Source: Brevibacillus sp. JNUCC-41
Lineage (GTDB): Bacteria; Bacillota; Bacilli; Bacillales; DSM-1321
DNA: 64,000 nt
Reading direction: 5' to 3'
NCBI RefSeq assembly: GCF_014844095.1
Contig: NZ_CP062163.1
Coordinates: 3,505,501-3,569,500, forward strand
Position 1 is the stretch's first letter; every line of letters starts with the position of its first letter. This document shows, piece after piece, positions 50,565 to 59,534 of this stretch. The notes beneath the pieces are model-generated. The model made no database searches. It was not told the DNA's origin and saw nothing but the letters and a program-made list of their open reading frames with translations. The position numbers were made by a program, and so were the translations under genes.

Positions 50565-51797
50565 ATGGATGCAGAAATCATTGCAGTGGGCTCAGAGCTT
50601 CTTTTAGGGCAAATCAATAATACTAATGGAAGATTCTTATCGCAGCAGTTTGCGGAAATGGGGATCAACGTTTTTTACCATACTGTGGTCGGGGATAACG
50701 ACCGCCGTTTACAACAAGCTATAGAAATCGCTGAATCAAGGGCAAATTTGATTGTCTTTACCGGTGGACTTGGTCCAACCAAAGATGATTTAACGAAAGA
50801 AACGATTGCTCGCCATATAGGGAAAAAGCTCGTTTTTAATGATGAAGCATTGCAATCCATTGAAGCCTACTTCCAAAAAAGGGAACGTCCGATGACGGAA
50901 AACAACAAAAAGCAGGCCCTCGTCTTAGAAGGCAGTGAAGTGTTGGCAAACGATCATGGGATGGCACCGGGAATGGTCTTGTCCAAATCTGGGATTACAT
51001 ATATGCTTCTACCTGGGCCGCCAAGTGAAATGGAGCCGATGTTTTTAAGTTATGGTTATGAAAAGATCATGAATAAATTGGAAAAGCATGAACGAATCGA
51101 TTCCAAGGTTCTTCGGTTCTACGGTATAGGTGAAGCCGAACTGGAAACGGTGATTGAAGATCTTCTTGTCAATCAAACGAATCCGACAATTGCCCCGCTG
51201 GCAGCCGAAGGGGAAGTGACGTTAAGGATCACCGCTAAAGACTCATCTAAAGAAAAATGCGAAGAGCTTATTTTGGAAGCGGAAAAAGAAATTCTTAGCA
51301 GGGTCGGCAAGTTCCATTATGGAAGTGATAATACCTCGCTAATAAAGGAACTTGTAAAAGAATTAACGATCCGCAAGCTTTCAATTTCGGCAGCTGAAAG
51401 CTTGACCGGAGGGATGTTCCAAGAACAGCTGACAACCATCCCGGGCGCCGGTAAAGTTTTCAAAGGCGGAATAGTCTGCTATACGAATGATGCGAAGGCT
51501 AATGTCCTCGGTGTCAGTGATGATACCATATCCGAGTATGGAGTGGTCAGCGGTGAGTGTGCTATGGAAATGGCCTCTAATGTCCGGAACAAGCTCGATG
51601 CGGATGTAGGCATAAGCTTTACGGGCGTTGCAGGGCCGGATGAACAAGAAGGCAAGCCTGTAGGTACAGTATTTATTGGCATTTCCTATCGGGATGGAAA
51701 CACTCATTTCAAGGAGTTGAATCTTTCAGGAAGCAGGGCGCAAAACCGTATTCGGAGTGTGAAATACGGCTGTCATTACCTATTAAGGGATTTATAA
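50565..51797 (+). CDS. cinA: CinA family protein (competence/damage-inducible; NMN deamidase domain)
   Basis: The 410-residue product joins an N-terminal MoCF-like domain (MDAEIIAVGSELLLGQINNTNGRFLSQQFAEMG; FTGGLGPTKDD) to a C-terminal CinA domain (about 255-405) with SAAESLTGGMFQEQLTTIPGAGKVFKGGIVCYTN and GVAGPDEQEGKPVGTVFIGI, the nicotinamide-mononucleotide deamidase part. It is next to recA, as in many Firmicutes. ATG 50565 gives the usual N terminus; the ribosome site is weak (GGTGG). Confidence 0.95.
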   Translation: MDAEIIAVGSELLLGQINNTNGRFLSQQFAEMGINVFYHTVVGDNDRRLQQAIEIAESRANLIVFTGGLGPTKDDLTKETIARHIGKKLVFNDEALQSIEAYFQKRERPMTENNKKQALVLEGSEVLANDHGMAPGMVLSKSGITYMLLPGPPSEMEPMFLSYGYEKIMNKLEKHERIDSKVLRFYGIGEAELETVIEDLLVNQTNPTIAPLAAEGEVTLRITAKDSSKEKCEELILEAEKEILSRVGKFHYGSDNTSLIKELVKELTIRKLSISAAESLTGGMFQEQLTTIPGAGKVFKGGIVCYTNDAKANVLGVSDDTISEYGVVSGECAMEMASNVRNKLDADVGISFTGVAGPDEQEGKPVGTVFIGISYRDGNTHFKELNLSGSRAQNRIRSVKYGCHYLLRDL

Positions 51798-51804
51798 ACT
51801 CTAT

Positions 51805-51838
51805 AAGCAGAGCTTTTTACAGCTCTGCTTTTTATTTT
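51805..51838 (+). terminator. Intrinsic terminator after cinA
   Basis: AAGCAGAGCT (51805-51814) pairs with AGCTCTGCTT (51821-51830), followed by a T-rich run. Confidence 0.9.
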
Positions 51839-51987
51839 GGTTTTAGAAGTTTGTTTCTTGAAAAATAGGGAAAAAAAGAAAAAAGTTAATTCAATGAAAA
51901 TGTTTTTTTTAGGGAGTAAGTGAAATGAAATGGAGATTTCCTTTAGATAAAACGCTTTTTTACAAAGAATATCCCGAAAGAAAAAAA

Positions 51988-52001
51988 CGAATGAATGTTC
52001 G
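51988..52001 (+). promoter_or_regulatory. LexA (DinR) box upstream of recA
   Basis: CGAATGAATGTTCG differs from the Gram-positive SOS operator CGAAC-N4-GTTCG at one base. It lies 9 nt upstream of the recA -35, so LexA binding would repress recA until DNA damage. Confidence 0.8.
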
Positions 52002-52010
52002 ACTTTTTGC

Positions 52011-52039
52011 TTGGCAAAATTGTAAAAAGAGTATATAGT
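52011..52039 (+). promoter_or_regulatory. Sigma-A promoter of recA
   Basis: TTGGCA (52011-52016), exactly 17 nt, TATAGT (52034-52039); each is 5/6. Transcription would begin near 52046. Confidence 0.7.
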
Positions 52040-52146
52040 AAAGATAGGTTTTGAGACAGGGTACAAACCTTGATCTCAAATAATTGCTAACGTAAGTACA
52101 CCTTTAATCGGGCAGCCGATTATTTGAATATAGAGGAGGAAATTGA

Positions 52147-53193
52147 GTGAGTGATCGTCAAGCGGCTTTAGATATGGCGTTAAAACAAATTGAAAAACAA
52201 TTTGGTAAAGGTTCTATTATGAAACTTGGGGAACAGACTGATCGTAGGATTTCAACGATTTCAAGCGGTTCCTTAGCATTGGACGTAGCATTGGGAGTGG
52301 GCGGATATCCAAGAGGCCGTGTAATTGAGATATATGGACCTGAAAGCTCGGGTAAAACGACTGTTGCATTACATGCTATTGCAGAGGTACAAAAGACTGG
52401 CGGCACGGCTGCATTCATTGATGCCGAGCATGCTTTAGATCCAGCATATTCAGAAAAACTTGGTGTCAATATCGATGAGTTACTGCTTTCACAGCCTGAT
52501 ACGGGTGAACAAGCCTTAGAAATCGCTGAAGCGTTAGTTCGAAGCGGAGCGGTGGATATCATTGTCATTGACTCGGTGGCAGCACTTGTTCCTAAAGCTG
52601 AAATCGAAGGCGAAATGGGAGATTCCCATATGGGTCTTCAAGCCCGGATGATGTCTCAGGCACTTAGAAAACTGTCTGGTTCCATTAATAAATCAAATAC
52701 CATTGCCATTTTCATTAACCAAGTCCGTGAAAAAATCGGTGTTATGTTTGGAAATCCGGAAACGACTCCGGGAGGCCGGGCGTTAAAGTTCTATTCAACT
52801 GTTCGTCTGGAAGTGCGCCGTGCGGAACAATTAAAACAAGGTAATGAAATCGTCGGTAATAAAACGAAAATCAAAGTTGTAAAAAACAAGGTTGCTCCAC
52901 CATTCCGTCAAGCAGAAGTTGACATCATGTATGGTCAGGGGATTTCACAGGAAGGTGAAATCATCGATATGGGTGCAGATCTTGATATCGTCCTTAAAAG
53001 TGGCTCGTGGTATTCATACAATGAAGAGCGTGTCGGACAAGGTCGCGAAAATGCGAAGCTGTTCTTGAAAGAAAATCAGGATATCGCTCAGGAAATTTCT
53101 CAGAAAATCAGAGATCACTATAACCTCGATGGAGAGCATGAATTACCGCCAGAAGAAAATGAACCAGAAGAGCATTTTGAATTGCTTGATTAA
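52147..53193 (+). CDS. recA: Recombinase RecA
   Basis: ATP-dependent strand-exchange protein and co-protease of LexA. The 348-residue product has Walker A GPESSGKT (64-71), the DNA-binding loops [15 protein letters not shown] and [22 protein letters not shown], and an acidic C-terminal tail rich in Glu. GTG 52147 follows GAGGAGG. Single gene between its own promoter and terminator. Confidence 0.99.
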   Translation: MSDRQAALDMALKQIEKQFGKGSIMKLGEQTDRRISTISSGSLALDVALGVGGYPRGRVIEIYGPESSGKTTVALHAIAEVQKTGGTAAFIDAEHALDPAYSEKLGVNIDELLLSQPDTGEQALEIAEALVRSGAVDIIVIDSVAALVPKAEIEGEMGDSHMGLQARMMSQALRKLSGSINKSNTIAIFINQVREKIGVMFGNPETTPGGRALKFYSTVRLEVRRAEQLKQGNEIVGNKTKIKVVKNKVAPPFRQAEVDIMYGQGISQEGEIIDMGADLDIVLKSGSWYSYNEERVGQGRENAKLFLKENQDIAQEISQKIRDHYNLDGEHELPPEENEPEEHFELLD

Positions 53194-53202
53194 TGATATT
53201 TA

Positions 53203-53235
53203 AAAAAGGCCTAAGCTTGTTCGCTTAGGCCTTTT
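53203..53235 (+). terminator. Intrinsic terminator after recA
   Basis: AAAAGGCCTAAGC (53204-53216) pairs with GCTTAGGCCTTTT (53223-53235), loop TTGTTC. Confidence 0.9.
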
Positions 53236-53546
53236 ATGTATATTTTGAGAAAAGTGCGAAATTTTCAGCGGATTAAAGGGCGTTGAAATCAGATTCACAG
53301 ACTTCTTCCATAATGAATGCTGTAGATTATGATGGTTGTTATCAAGAAAACTTGAATAAACATTGATACATAAGGGACAAACGCTTGACAATAAAAATTC
53401 TCAACTATACAATTAATATGTATATTTTACAATTTTTCAAACTAAAATTTTGAAAATTAAGTGCTGTATATTGAATTTATGTGCAATGTACTTGCCGACA
53501 GTTCAACATTTTATGTAAAAAGTTCATAGCAAGGGGAGGTGAAACG
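53236..53546 (+). other. rny upstream region
   Basis: This 311-nt AT-rich gap has no supported ORF. Its clear element is the promoter at 53385-53413. The 150 nt before it show nothing I can interpret, and the 130-nt leader after it has no strong hairpin. Confidence 0.5.
53385..53413 (+). promoter_or_regulatory. Sigma-A promoter of rny
   Basis: A perfect TTGACA (53385-53390), 17 nt, and TACAAT (53408-53413, 5/6). One of the best promoter matches in the window. Confidence 0.8.
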
Positions 53547-55106
53547 ATGGAACCCATGACAATCATCTTCACTTTGCTTGGCCTAATCGTCGGTGCAGTT
53601 GTTGGTTATTTTATTCACAAATCAAAATTTGAGAGTAAAATAGCAGGGGCAAAGGGCTCTGCAGAACACATCCTTGAGGATGCAAAACGTGAAGCGGAAG
53701 CACTTAAGAAAGAAGCCTTGTTGGAAGCAAAAGATGAAATTCATAAAGTTCGTGCCGATTCGGATCGGGAAGCCCGTGAAAGAAGGAACGAATTACAAAA
53801 ACAAGAAAATCGGTTATTGCAAAGAGAAGAGAATCTGGACCGCAAGGATGAAACGTTAGACAAACGTGAGAGCCTTTTGGAGAAAAAAGAAGATTCTCTA
53901 AACCAAAGACAACAGCATATTGAAGAGATGGAAAGCAAAGTGGACGAGACGGTTCGTAAGCAGCAAACAGAGCTTGAACGTGTTTCCGGTTTAACTCGTG
54001 AAGAAGCTAAAGCAATCATTATCGACCGAATGGAAAACGAGCTGGCTCACGATGTAGCGCTTATGATTAAAGAAAGTGATACCCGTGCCAAAGAAGAAGC
54101 TGATAAAAAAGCAAAAGAAGTCCTTTCTCTTGCCATTCAGCGTTGTGCGGCTGATCATGTTGCAGAAACCACCGTTTCTGTAGTAAATCTTCCAAACGAT
54201 GAAATGAAAGGACGGATAATCGGACGTGAAGGACGAAATATCCGGACGTTAGAAACGCTAACAGGTATTGACCTTATTATTGATGATACTCCTGAAGCTG
54301 TCATTTTATCCGGATTCGATCCAATTAGACGGGAAACGGCACGCTTGGCTCTTGAGAAACTTGTTCAGGACGGACGGATCCATCCGGCTCGCATTGAAGA
54401 AATGGTTGACAAAGCAAGACGTGAGGTAGATGAACATATTCGTGAAATTGGTGAACAAACAACTTTTGAAGTTGGTGTTCACGGTCTCCATCCAGATCTC
54501 ATCAAAATACTAGGACGTTTGAAGTTCCGTACCAGTTATGGGCAAAACGTACTTAAACATTCAATTGAGGTGGCCCAGCTTTCAGGTTTACTGGCCGCTG
54601 AGCTTGGTGAGGATGAAGTTCTTGCCCGTCGTGCAGGTTTATTGCATGATATTGGGAAAGCGATTGATCATGAAGTGGAAGGCAGTCATGTTGAAATTGG
54701 CGTTGAATTAGCAACCAAATATAAAGAGCATCCAACTGTCATTAACAGCATCGCTTCACATCATGGCGATACGGAACCAACTTCCATCATATCAGTGCTT
54801 GTGGCTGCCGCTGATGCATTATCAGCTGCAAGACCGGGAGCTAGAAGTGAAACGCTTGAAAATTACATTAGAAGACTTGAAAAACTTGAGGAAATTTCTG
54901 AATCCTATGATGGAGTGGAAAAATCTTTTGCGATTCAAGCCGGACGAGAAGTGCGGATTCTAGTGAAACCAGAACAAATCGATGATCTTTCTGCACATCG
55001 ACTCGCACGTGATATCCGGAAAAGGATTGAAGAAGAGCTCGATTACCCAGGTCATATAAAAGTCACGGTCATCCGTGAAACAAGAGCAGTCGAATACGCC
55101 AAATAA
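53547..55106 (+). CDS. rny: Ribonuclease Y
   Basis: Membrane-anchored endoribonuclease that starts mRNA decay and riboswitch turnover. The 519-residue product has an N-terminal membrane helix (about 4-24), a long charged coiled coil (about 30-195), a KH domain ([26 protein letters not shown], about 213-238) and an HD domain with [17 protein letters not shown] (His368-Asp369). ATG 53547 follows GGGGAGGTG; the longer frame lies in the leader. ymdB follows after a terminator. Confidence 0.98.
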   Translation: MEPMTIIFTLLGLIVGAVVGYFIHKSKFESKIAGAKGSAEHILEDAKREAEALKKEALLEAKDEIHKVRADSDREARERRNELQKQENRLLQREENLDRKDETLDKRESLLEKKEDSLNQRQQHIEEMESKVDETVRKQQTELERVSGLTREEAKAIIIDRMENELAHDVALMIKESDTRAKEEADKKAKEVLSLAIQRCAADHVAETTVSVVNLPNDEMKGRIIGREGRNIRTLETLTGIDLIIDDTPEAVILSGFDPIRRETARLALEKLVQDGRIHPARIEEMVDKARREVDEHIREIGEQTTFEVGVHGLHPDLIKILGRLKFRTSYGQNVLKHSIEVAQLSGLLAAELGEDEVLARRAGLLHDIGKAIDHEVEGSHVEIGVELATKYKEHPTVINSIASHHGDTEPTSIISVLVAAADALSAARPGARSETLENYIRRLEKLEEISESYDGVEKSFAIQAGREVRILVKPEQIDDLSAHRLARDIRKRIEEELDYPGHIKVTVIRETRAVEYAK

Positions 55107-55118
55107 TTGTAAATGAAG

Positions 55119-55148
55119 GACGAAGTGGTGCAAACCACTTCGTTTTTT
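55119..55148 (+). terminator. Intrinsic terminator after rny
   Basis: ACGAAGTGGT (55120-55129) pairs with ACCACTTCGT (55134-55143), loop GCAA, then six T. Confidence 0.9.
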
Positions 55149-55199
55149 CTATTTCCGAAATTAGTCGTTAAGCGTAATTCCTATAATTACCCCAAATTA

Positions 55200-55208
55200 T
55201 GTTACAAT
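55200..55208 (+). promoter_or_regulatory. Extended -10 promoter before ymdB
   Basis: TG-t-TACAAT at 55200-55208, about 50 nt before ymdB; the -35 is weak. Confidence 0.45.
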
Positions 55209-55258
55209 ACATACTTGAATAATTCATATAATTAGGTGAATCTAGAAAGGATTTTACA

Positions 55259-56056
55259 ATGAAATTGCTATTTATTGGAGATGTTGTGGGGTCTCCTGGT
55301 CGTGACATGATCCAAGAATACCTTCCTAAGTTAAAAGAAAAGTATCGTCCGCATATCACGGTCATCAATGGAGAGAATGCAGCAAGTGGCCGGGGAATTA
55401 CAGAAAAGATTTACCGCAGTTTTTTAGAGTGGGGAGCGCAGGCGGTGACCATGGGAAACCATACATGGGATAATCGGGATATTTTCAACTTTATTGATGA
55501 AGCGAAATATCTCGTCCGTCCAGCAAACTTTCCAGACGGGGCACCTGGAGAAGGAATGAAATTTTTAAAATTGAACCATCATGAAATAGCGATCATCAAT
55601 TTGCAAGCGAGAACGTTCATGCCTGATTTGGATTGCCCGTTCAAAAAGGCGGAAGAACTCGTGGCGGAGGCTCGAAAAAAGACACCGATCATCTTTGTCG
55701 ATTTTCATGGAGAAGCTACAAGTGAAAAGCAAGCTATGGGATGGTTCCTGGATGGGAAGGTTACAGCCGTTGTCGGTACACACACGCACGTCCAGACAGC
55801 CGATAACCGTATATTACCTGCAGGCACCGCTTACATATCAGATGTAGGCATGACAGGACCATATGATGGCATTCTTGGTATGGAAAGAGGGGCAGTCATC
55901 CATCGGTTCCTAACCAGCCTTCCTGTTCGTTTCGAAGTGCCTAAAGAGGGGCGGACCCTATTAAGTGGGGTTCTCCTTGAAATTGATGATAAAACCGGCA
56001 AGGCAATAAAAATAGACAGGATACTGATTAACGAAGATCATCCATTCTATCAATGA
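55259..56056 (+). CDS. ymdB: YmdB family metallophosphoesterase
   Basis: Phosphodiesterase of the TIGR00282/YmdB group; in B. subtilis YmdB influences biofilm, motility and late-adaptive gene expression and hydrolyses cyclic nucleotides. The 265-residue product has metal ligands in FIGDVVGSPGRD (Asp8), NGENAASGRGIT, GNHTWDN, DFHGEATSEKQA and GTHTHVQTAD. It keeps the rny-ymdB-spoVS order seen in B. subtilis. Confidence 0.95.
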   Translation: MKLLFIGDVVGSPGRDMIQEYLPKLKEKYRPHITVINGENAASGRGITEKIYRSFLEWGAQAVTMGNHTWDNRDIFNFIDEAKYLVRPANFPDGAPGEGMKFLKLNHHEIAIINLQARTFMPDLDCPFKKAEELVAEARKKTPIIFVDFHGEATSEKQAMGWFLDGKVTAVVGTHTHVQTADNRILPAGTAYISDVGMTGPYDGILGMERGAVIHRFLTSLPVRFEVPKEGRTLLSGVLLEIDDKTGKAIKIDRILINEDHPFYQ

Positions 56057-56059
56057 TTC

Positions 56060-56093
56060 AAAAGGATGGACAGTCAAACTGTCCATCCTTTTT
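56060..56093 (+). terminator. Intrinsic terminator after ymdB
   Basis: A 15-bp stem (56060-56074 with 56078-56092) with a CAA loop and a T run. Confidence 0.9.
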
Positions 56094-56229
56094 CCATTCA
56101 TTAATAAATGGTGGACAATCCAGGTTTTCTTTGTCATACAAGTTTTACTTGATGAATATAGTAGCAGTGGAAAGTGTTATAACTATTGAGCCAAGTTAGA
56201 ATCGGCAGGGAAAACAAGGAGGACTAGGA

Positions 56230-56490
56230 ATGGAAATATTAAAAGTTTCAGCAAAATCTAATCCTAATTCTGTAGCAGGCGCACTAGCGGGAGTGCTCAG
56301 GGAAAGAGGAGCAGCCGAAATTCAAGCAATCGGTGCAGGTGCGTTAAATCAAGCCGTCAAGGCAGTAGCAATCGCGAGAGGGTTTGTCGCACCTAGTGGA
56401 GTCGACTTGATTTGTATTCCTGCCTTTACAGATATACTTATTGATGGCGAAGAGAGAACGGCAATAAAACTAATCATTGAACCAAGATAA
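56230..56490 (+). CDS. spoVS: Stage V sporulation protein S
   Basis: Small Alba-fold protein; in B. subtilis SpoVS is needed for completion of septum and coat assembly during sporulation. The 86-residue product is full length: MEILKVSAKSNPNSVAGALAGVLRERG with AIGAGALNQAVKAVAIARGFVAPSGVDLICIPAF. ATG 56230 follows AAGGAGGAC. It is monocistronic by the flanking terminators. Confidence 0.98.
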   Translation: MEILKVSAKSNPNSVAGALAGVLRERGAAEIQAIGAGALNQAVKAVAIARGFVAPSGVDLICIPAFTDILIDGEERTAIKLIIEPR

Positions 56491-56503
56491 TTTCATGTTT
56501 GGG

Positions 56504-56539
56504 TGCCCTGTTTGTCGGAAGGCGAGCAGGCTCTTTTTT
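56504..56539 (+). terminator. Intrinsic terminator after spoVS
   Basis: GCCCTGTTTGTC pairs with GGCGAGCAGGC with one bulge, followed by TCTTTTTT. Confidence 0.75.
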
Positions 56540-56553
56540 GTCCTGAAATCAAA

Positions 56554-56582
56554 ATGACGAAAAATCCATGTCCCATTATAAT
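56554..56582 (+). promoter_or_regulatory. Possible sigma-A promoter of the dipeptidase gene
   Basis: ATGACG (56554-56559), 17 nt, perfect TATAAT (56577-56582). Another TATAAT is at 56589-56594. Confidence 0.45.
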
Positions 56583-56623
56583 GGAATGTATAATCTTAAA
56601 AAGATACAGGAAGGAGAATTACA

Positions 56624-57559
56624 TTGGCGATTTTTGATGCACATTGTGATGTGCTGATGAAAATGTTCATCGATCCGGATATTACTTTTACGAATAGTGA
56701 TAAATTGCATATAACAAAGCGGGGATTATTGGATGAAGGGGGAAAGGTCCAATGTTTTGCCATATATATTCCTGAAAAAGTCCACCCTGATATGAGGTTT
56801 CAAGCCGCTTTGGCGATGGTGGATATTTTTTATGAAAAAATTTTATCAGAGCCTGAAATGAAATTTATAAAGACCCAGGCAGACATTCAATCTTTAAAAG
56901 AAAATGAAATAGGTGCAATGCTAACTTTGGAAGGGTGCGATTGCATTGGGAATGATTTGTTGAAACTGAAAACACTTATTCATCTTGGAGTTTCCTCCAT
57001 AGGACTAACTTGGAATTACGCTAATTTGGTAGCGGATGGGGCATTAGAAACAAGAGGGGGCGGCTTGACAGGGTTTGGAACAGATGTAGTGGCACTATTG
57101 AATGAGAAGTCAATTTGGTGTGATTTATCCCATTTATCTGAAGCAGGGTTTTGGGACACCCTAAAGTTGTCGGAATTCCCAATTGCCTCCCATTCGAATG
57201 CTTATCATCTTTGTCCGCATCCACGAAATTTAAAGGACGGGCAGATAAAAGCCCTTTTGCAGAAAAATGGGGTGATCGGCGTAACCTTTGTCCCGCAATT
57301 TCTTTCAAATGGCGGTTCGGCTACGATAAAGGATATCTTGAAACATATAGAACATATATGCAGTTTAGGAGGGGAAAGACAAATTGGATTAGGGTCGGAC
57401 TTCGATGGAATCGATCATATGGTAGAAAATTTAATGTCTTATAAGGATTATCATAACTTAATCAATGAACTGAACAGGCTTTATTCCAGTGAGTTTGTAA
57501 AAGGACTCCTTTTTGATAATTTCACCCGTAATTTTCCGCATGAAAAGGTAATATCTTAA
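56624..57559 (+). CDS. M19 (renal-type) membrane dipeptidase
   Basis: Zinc dipeptidase related to renal dipeptidase and archaeal/bacterial M19 enzymes. The 311-residue product has HxD at residues 7-9 (DAHCDVL), the bridging glutamate in LTLEGCD, a histidine ligand in SHSNAYHLCPHPRN and the GSDFDGID motif near the C terminus. No signal peptide, so it is probably cytoplasmic. TTG 56624 lies 7 nt after AAGGAG. It stands between spoVS and korA; the natural substrate cannot be read from sequence. Confidence 0.92.
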   Translation: MAIFDAHCDVLMKMFIDPDITFTNSDKLHITKRGLLDEGGKVQCFAIYIPEKVHPDMRFQAALAMVDIFYEKILSEPEMKFIKTQADIQSLKENEIGAMLTLEGCDCIGNDLLKLKTLIHLGVSSIGLTWNYANLVADGALETRGGGLTGFGTDVVALLNEKSIWCDLSHLSEAGFWDTLKLSEFPIASHSNAYHLCPHPRNLKDGQIKALLQKNGVIGVTFVPQFLSNGGSATIKDILKHIEHICSLGGERQIGLGSDFDGIDHMVENLMSYKDYHNLINELNRLYSSEFVKGLLFDNFTRNFPHEKVIS

Positions 57560-57657
57560 ATGATTTTTAATTCTTACTATATAGATATGAATTATTATTC
57601 TGAAAATATAAAAAATAAAAGCAAAAAGGTTGCAATTTAATGATTTAACCGATAGAA

Positions 57658-57672
57658 TTGAAAGCGTTTAGT
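57658..57672 (+). promoter_or_regulatory. CcpA cre-like site upstream of korA
   Basis: TTGAAAGCGTTTAGT matches WTGNAANCGNWNNCW at 14 of 15 positions (12 of 14 by the stricter form). It overlaps TTGAAA (57658-57663), a possible -35 with TAAAAT (57683-57688) 19 nt further. Carbon catabolite control of kor is inferred. Confidence 0.45.
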
Positions 57673-57738
57673 ACACCTTTCCTAAAATAGAACGATTAAT
57701 TATACATAGTTGAATGTTCTGAAGAGAGGTGCGGTTAA

Positions 57739-57780
57739 ATGCATTTATATACGAACGTCCTAAAGGAGTGTAAGACATGA
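57739..57780 (+). CDS. Putative 13-codon leader peptide upstream of korA
   Basis: ATG 57739 reads MHLYTNVLKECKT and stops at TGA 57778-57780. The korA start ATG at 57777-57779 overlaps this stop (ATGA). It has its own ribosome site (GAGAGGTG, 57724-57731), and the korA site AAAGGAG (57762-57768) is within it. This arrangement would couple korA translation to the leader. It could be chance because the ORF is very short. Confidence 0.4.
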   Translation: MHLYTNVLKECKT

Positions 57781-59534
57781 TCAATCAACTTTCATGGAAA
57801 GTTGGCGGACAACAAGGTGAAGGTATTGAAAGTACAGGAGAAATATTCTGTATTGCCCTCAATCGCTTAGGTTATTACTTGTATGGCTACCGTCATTTCT
57901 CATCCCGAATCAAGGGTGGACACACGAATAACAAAATTCGTGTAAGTACTACGGAAACTCGTGCTATCTCTGATGATTTAGACATCTTAGTTGCTTTTGA
58001 CCAAGAAACAATTGACGTCAATTATAAAGAATTACATGAGGGTGGCATCATAATCGCAGATGCAAAATTCAAACCTGTCTGCCCAGAAGATACAAAGGCA
58101 GAATTATATATTGTTCCATTTACGGAAATAGCAGCCGAATTAGGAACATCATTAATGAAAAATATGGTGGCAATCGGCGCGACATGTGCTGTTCTAGGTA
58201 TGGAAATATCCGTCTTCAACGATGTGGTTGATGAAATATTCGGCCGTAAAGGTGAAGAAATCGTTAAGAAGAATATGGATGCCATTACTGCTGGCTATAA
58301 GGCAATGGAAGTGTTGCTTGGAGAAAAACTGGGAGCAATGGAACTGGAAAAGGCGGATGGCCAAAAACGAATGTTCATGATTGGTAACGATGCCATCGCT
58401 TTAGGAGCAGTTGCAGGCGGTTGCCGCTTCATGGCAGCTTACCCGATTACTCCGGCCTCTGAAATTATGGAATACTTAATTAAAAAACTCCCTCAATTTG
58501 GTGGGACGGTCATACAGACTGAAGATGAAATCGCGGCGGCTACAATGGCAATCGGTGCAAACTATGGCGGTGTACGTGCCATCACAGCTTCAGCTGGACC
58601 TGGACTTTCCTTGAAAATGGAAGCGATTGGTTTAGCGGGCATTACCGAAACTCCAATTGTCATCGTCGATACTCAACGTGGCGGTCCATCCACGGGACTT
58701 CCTACAAAACAGGAGCAATCCGATTTAATGGCGATGATCTATGGTACACATGGTGAAATACCTAAAATCGTCATGGCTCCGAGTACTGTTGAGGAAGCTT
58801 TTTACGATACGGCAGAAGCATTCAACCTTGCAGAGGAATATCAATGTCCAGTTATCGTTTTATCCGACCTACAGCTATCATTAGGTAAACAAACGGTTCA
58901 GCCGCTTGATTACGGCAAAGTGGAGATAAGACGCGGAAAATTGGTTGACTTTGAAATTGAAGAGTCTGAAAACAAATCTTACTTCAAGCGTTATGAAGTA
59001 ACGGAAGACGGAGTCTCACCACGTGTAGTGCCTGGTATGAAAAATGGGATTCACCATGTTACAGGTGTTGAACATGATGAAACGGGCAGACCTTCCGAGA
59101 CGGCTTTGAATCGTAAATTGCAAATGGATAAACGGATGCGTAAGCTGAATAATTTATCTAACACATTCCAAACACCAGTATACAAAAACACACCGCATGA
59201 AGAAGCGGATTTATTAATTCTCGGCTTTAACTCAACACGCGGGACGATTGATGAAGCGATCGGCCGGTTAGAAACGGATGGAATGAAAGTGAATCATGCG
59301 CATATCCGTTTGATTCATCCTTTCCCAGCAGATGAAGTCCTATCATTGGTGCAAAGTGCTAAGAAAGTAGTAGTTATTGAAAATAATGCGACTGGACAAT
59401 TGGCTAATATTATCAAGATGAATGTTGGACATGTTAATAAAATTAAAAGCATCCTAAAATATGATGGCAACCCATTCCTCCCGCATGAAATTCACACACA
59501 ATGCAAGGAGATGTTCGAATATGGCAACGTTTAA
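57777..59534 (+). CDS. korA: 2-oxoacid:acceptor oxidoreductase, alpha (gamma-alpha fused) subunit
   Basis: With KorB, a thiamine-diphosphate enzyme that decarboxylates a 2-oxoacid (probably 2-oxoglutarate) to its CoA ester, passing electrons to ferredoxin. The 585-residue product fuses a gamma domain (about 1-185, VGGQQGEGIESTGEIF) to the alpha pyrimidine-binding region (AAYPITPASEIMEYL; QTEDEIAAATMAIGANYGG) and a C-terminal domain II (from about 480). ATG 57777 follows AAAGGAG. korB overlaps its end. B. subtilis lacks a copy here. Confidence 0.93.
   Translation: MINQLSWKVGGQQGEGIESTGEIFCIALNRLGYYLYGYRHFSSRIKGGHTNNKIRVSTTETRAISDDLDILVAFDQETIDVNYKELHEGGIIIADAKFKPVCPEDTKAELYIVPFTEIAAELGTSLMKNMVAIGATCAVLGMEISVFNDVVDEIFGRKGEEIVKKNMDAITAGYKAMEVLLGEKLGAMELEKADGQKRMFMIGNDAIALGAVAGGCRFMAAYPITPASEIMEYLIKKLPQFGGTVIQTEDEIAAATMAIGANYGGVRAITASAGPGLSLKMEAIGLAGITETPIVIVDTQRGGPSTGLPTKQEQSDLMAMIYGTHGEIPKIVMAPSTVEEAFYDTAEAFNLAEEYQCPVIVLSDLQLSLGKQTVQPLDYGKVEIRRGKLVDFEIEESENKSYFKRYEVTEDGVSPRVVPGMKNGIHHVTGVEHDETGRPSETALNRKLQMDKRMRKLNNLSNTFQTPVYKNTPHEEADLLILGFNSTRGTIDEAIGRLETDGMKVNHAHIRLIHPFPADEVLSLVQSAKKVVVIENNATGQLANIIKMNVGHVNKIKSILKYDGNPFLPHEIHTQCKEMFEYGNV

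Noticed and set aside
56120-56157. Sigma-H promoter for spoVS (CCAGGTTTT with GATGAAT)
   Set aside because: The -10-like GATGAAT is good, but the AGG element lies about 30 nt away, which is too far for sigma-H spacing.
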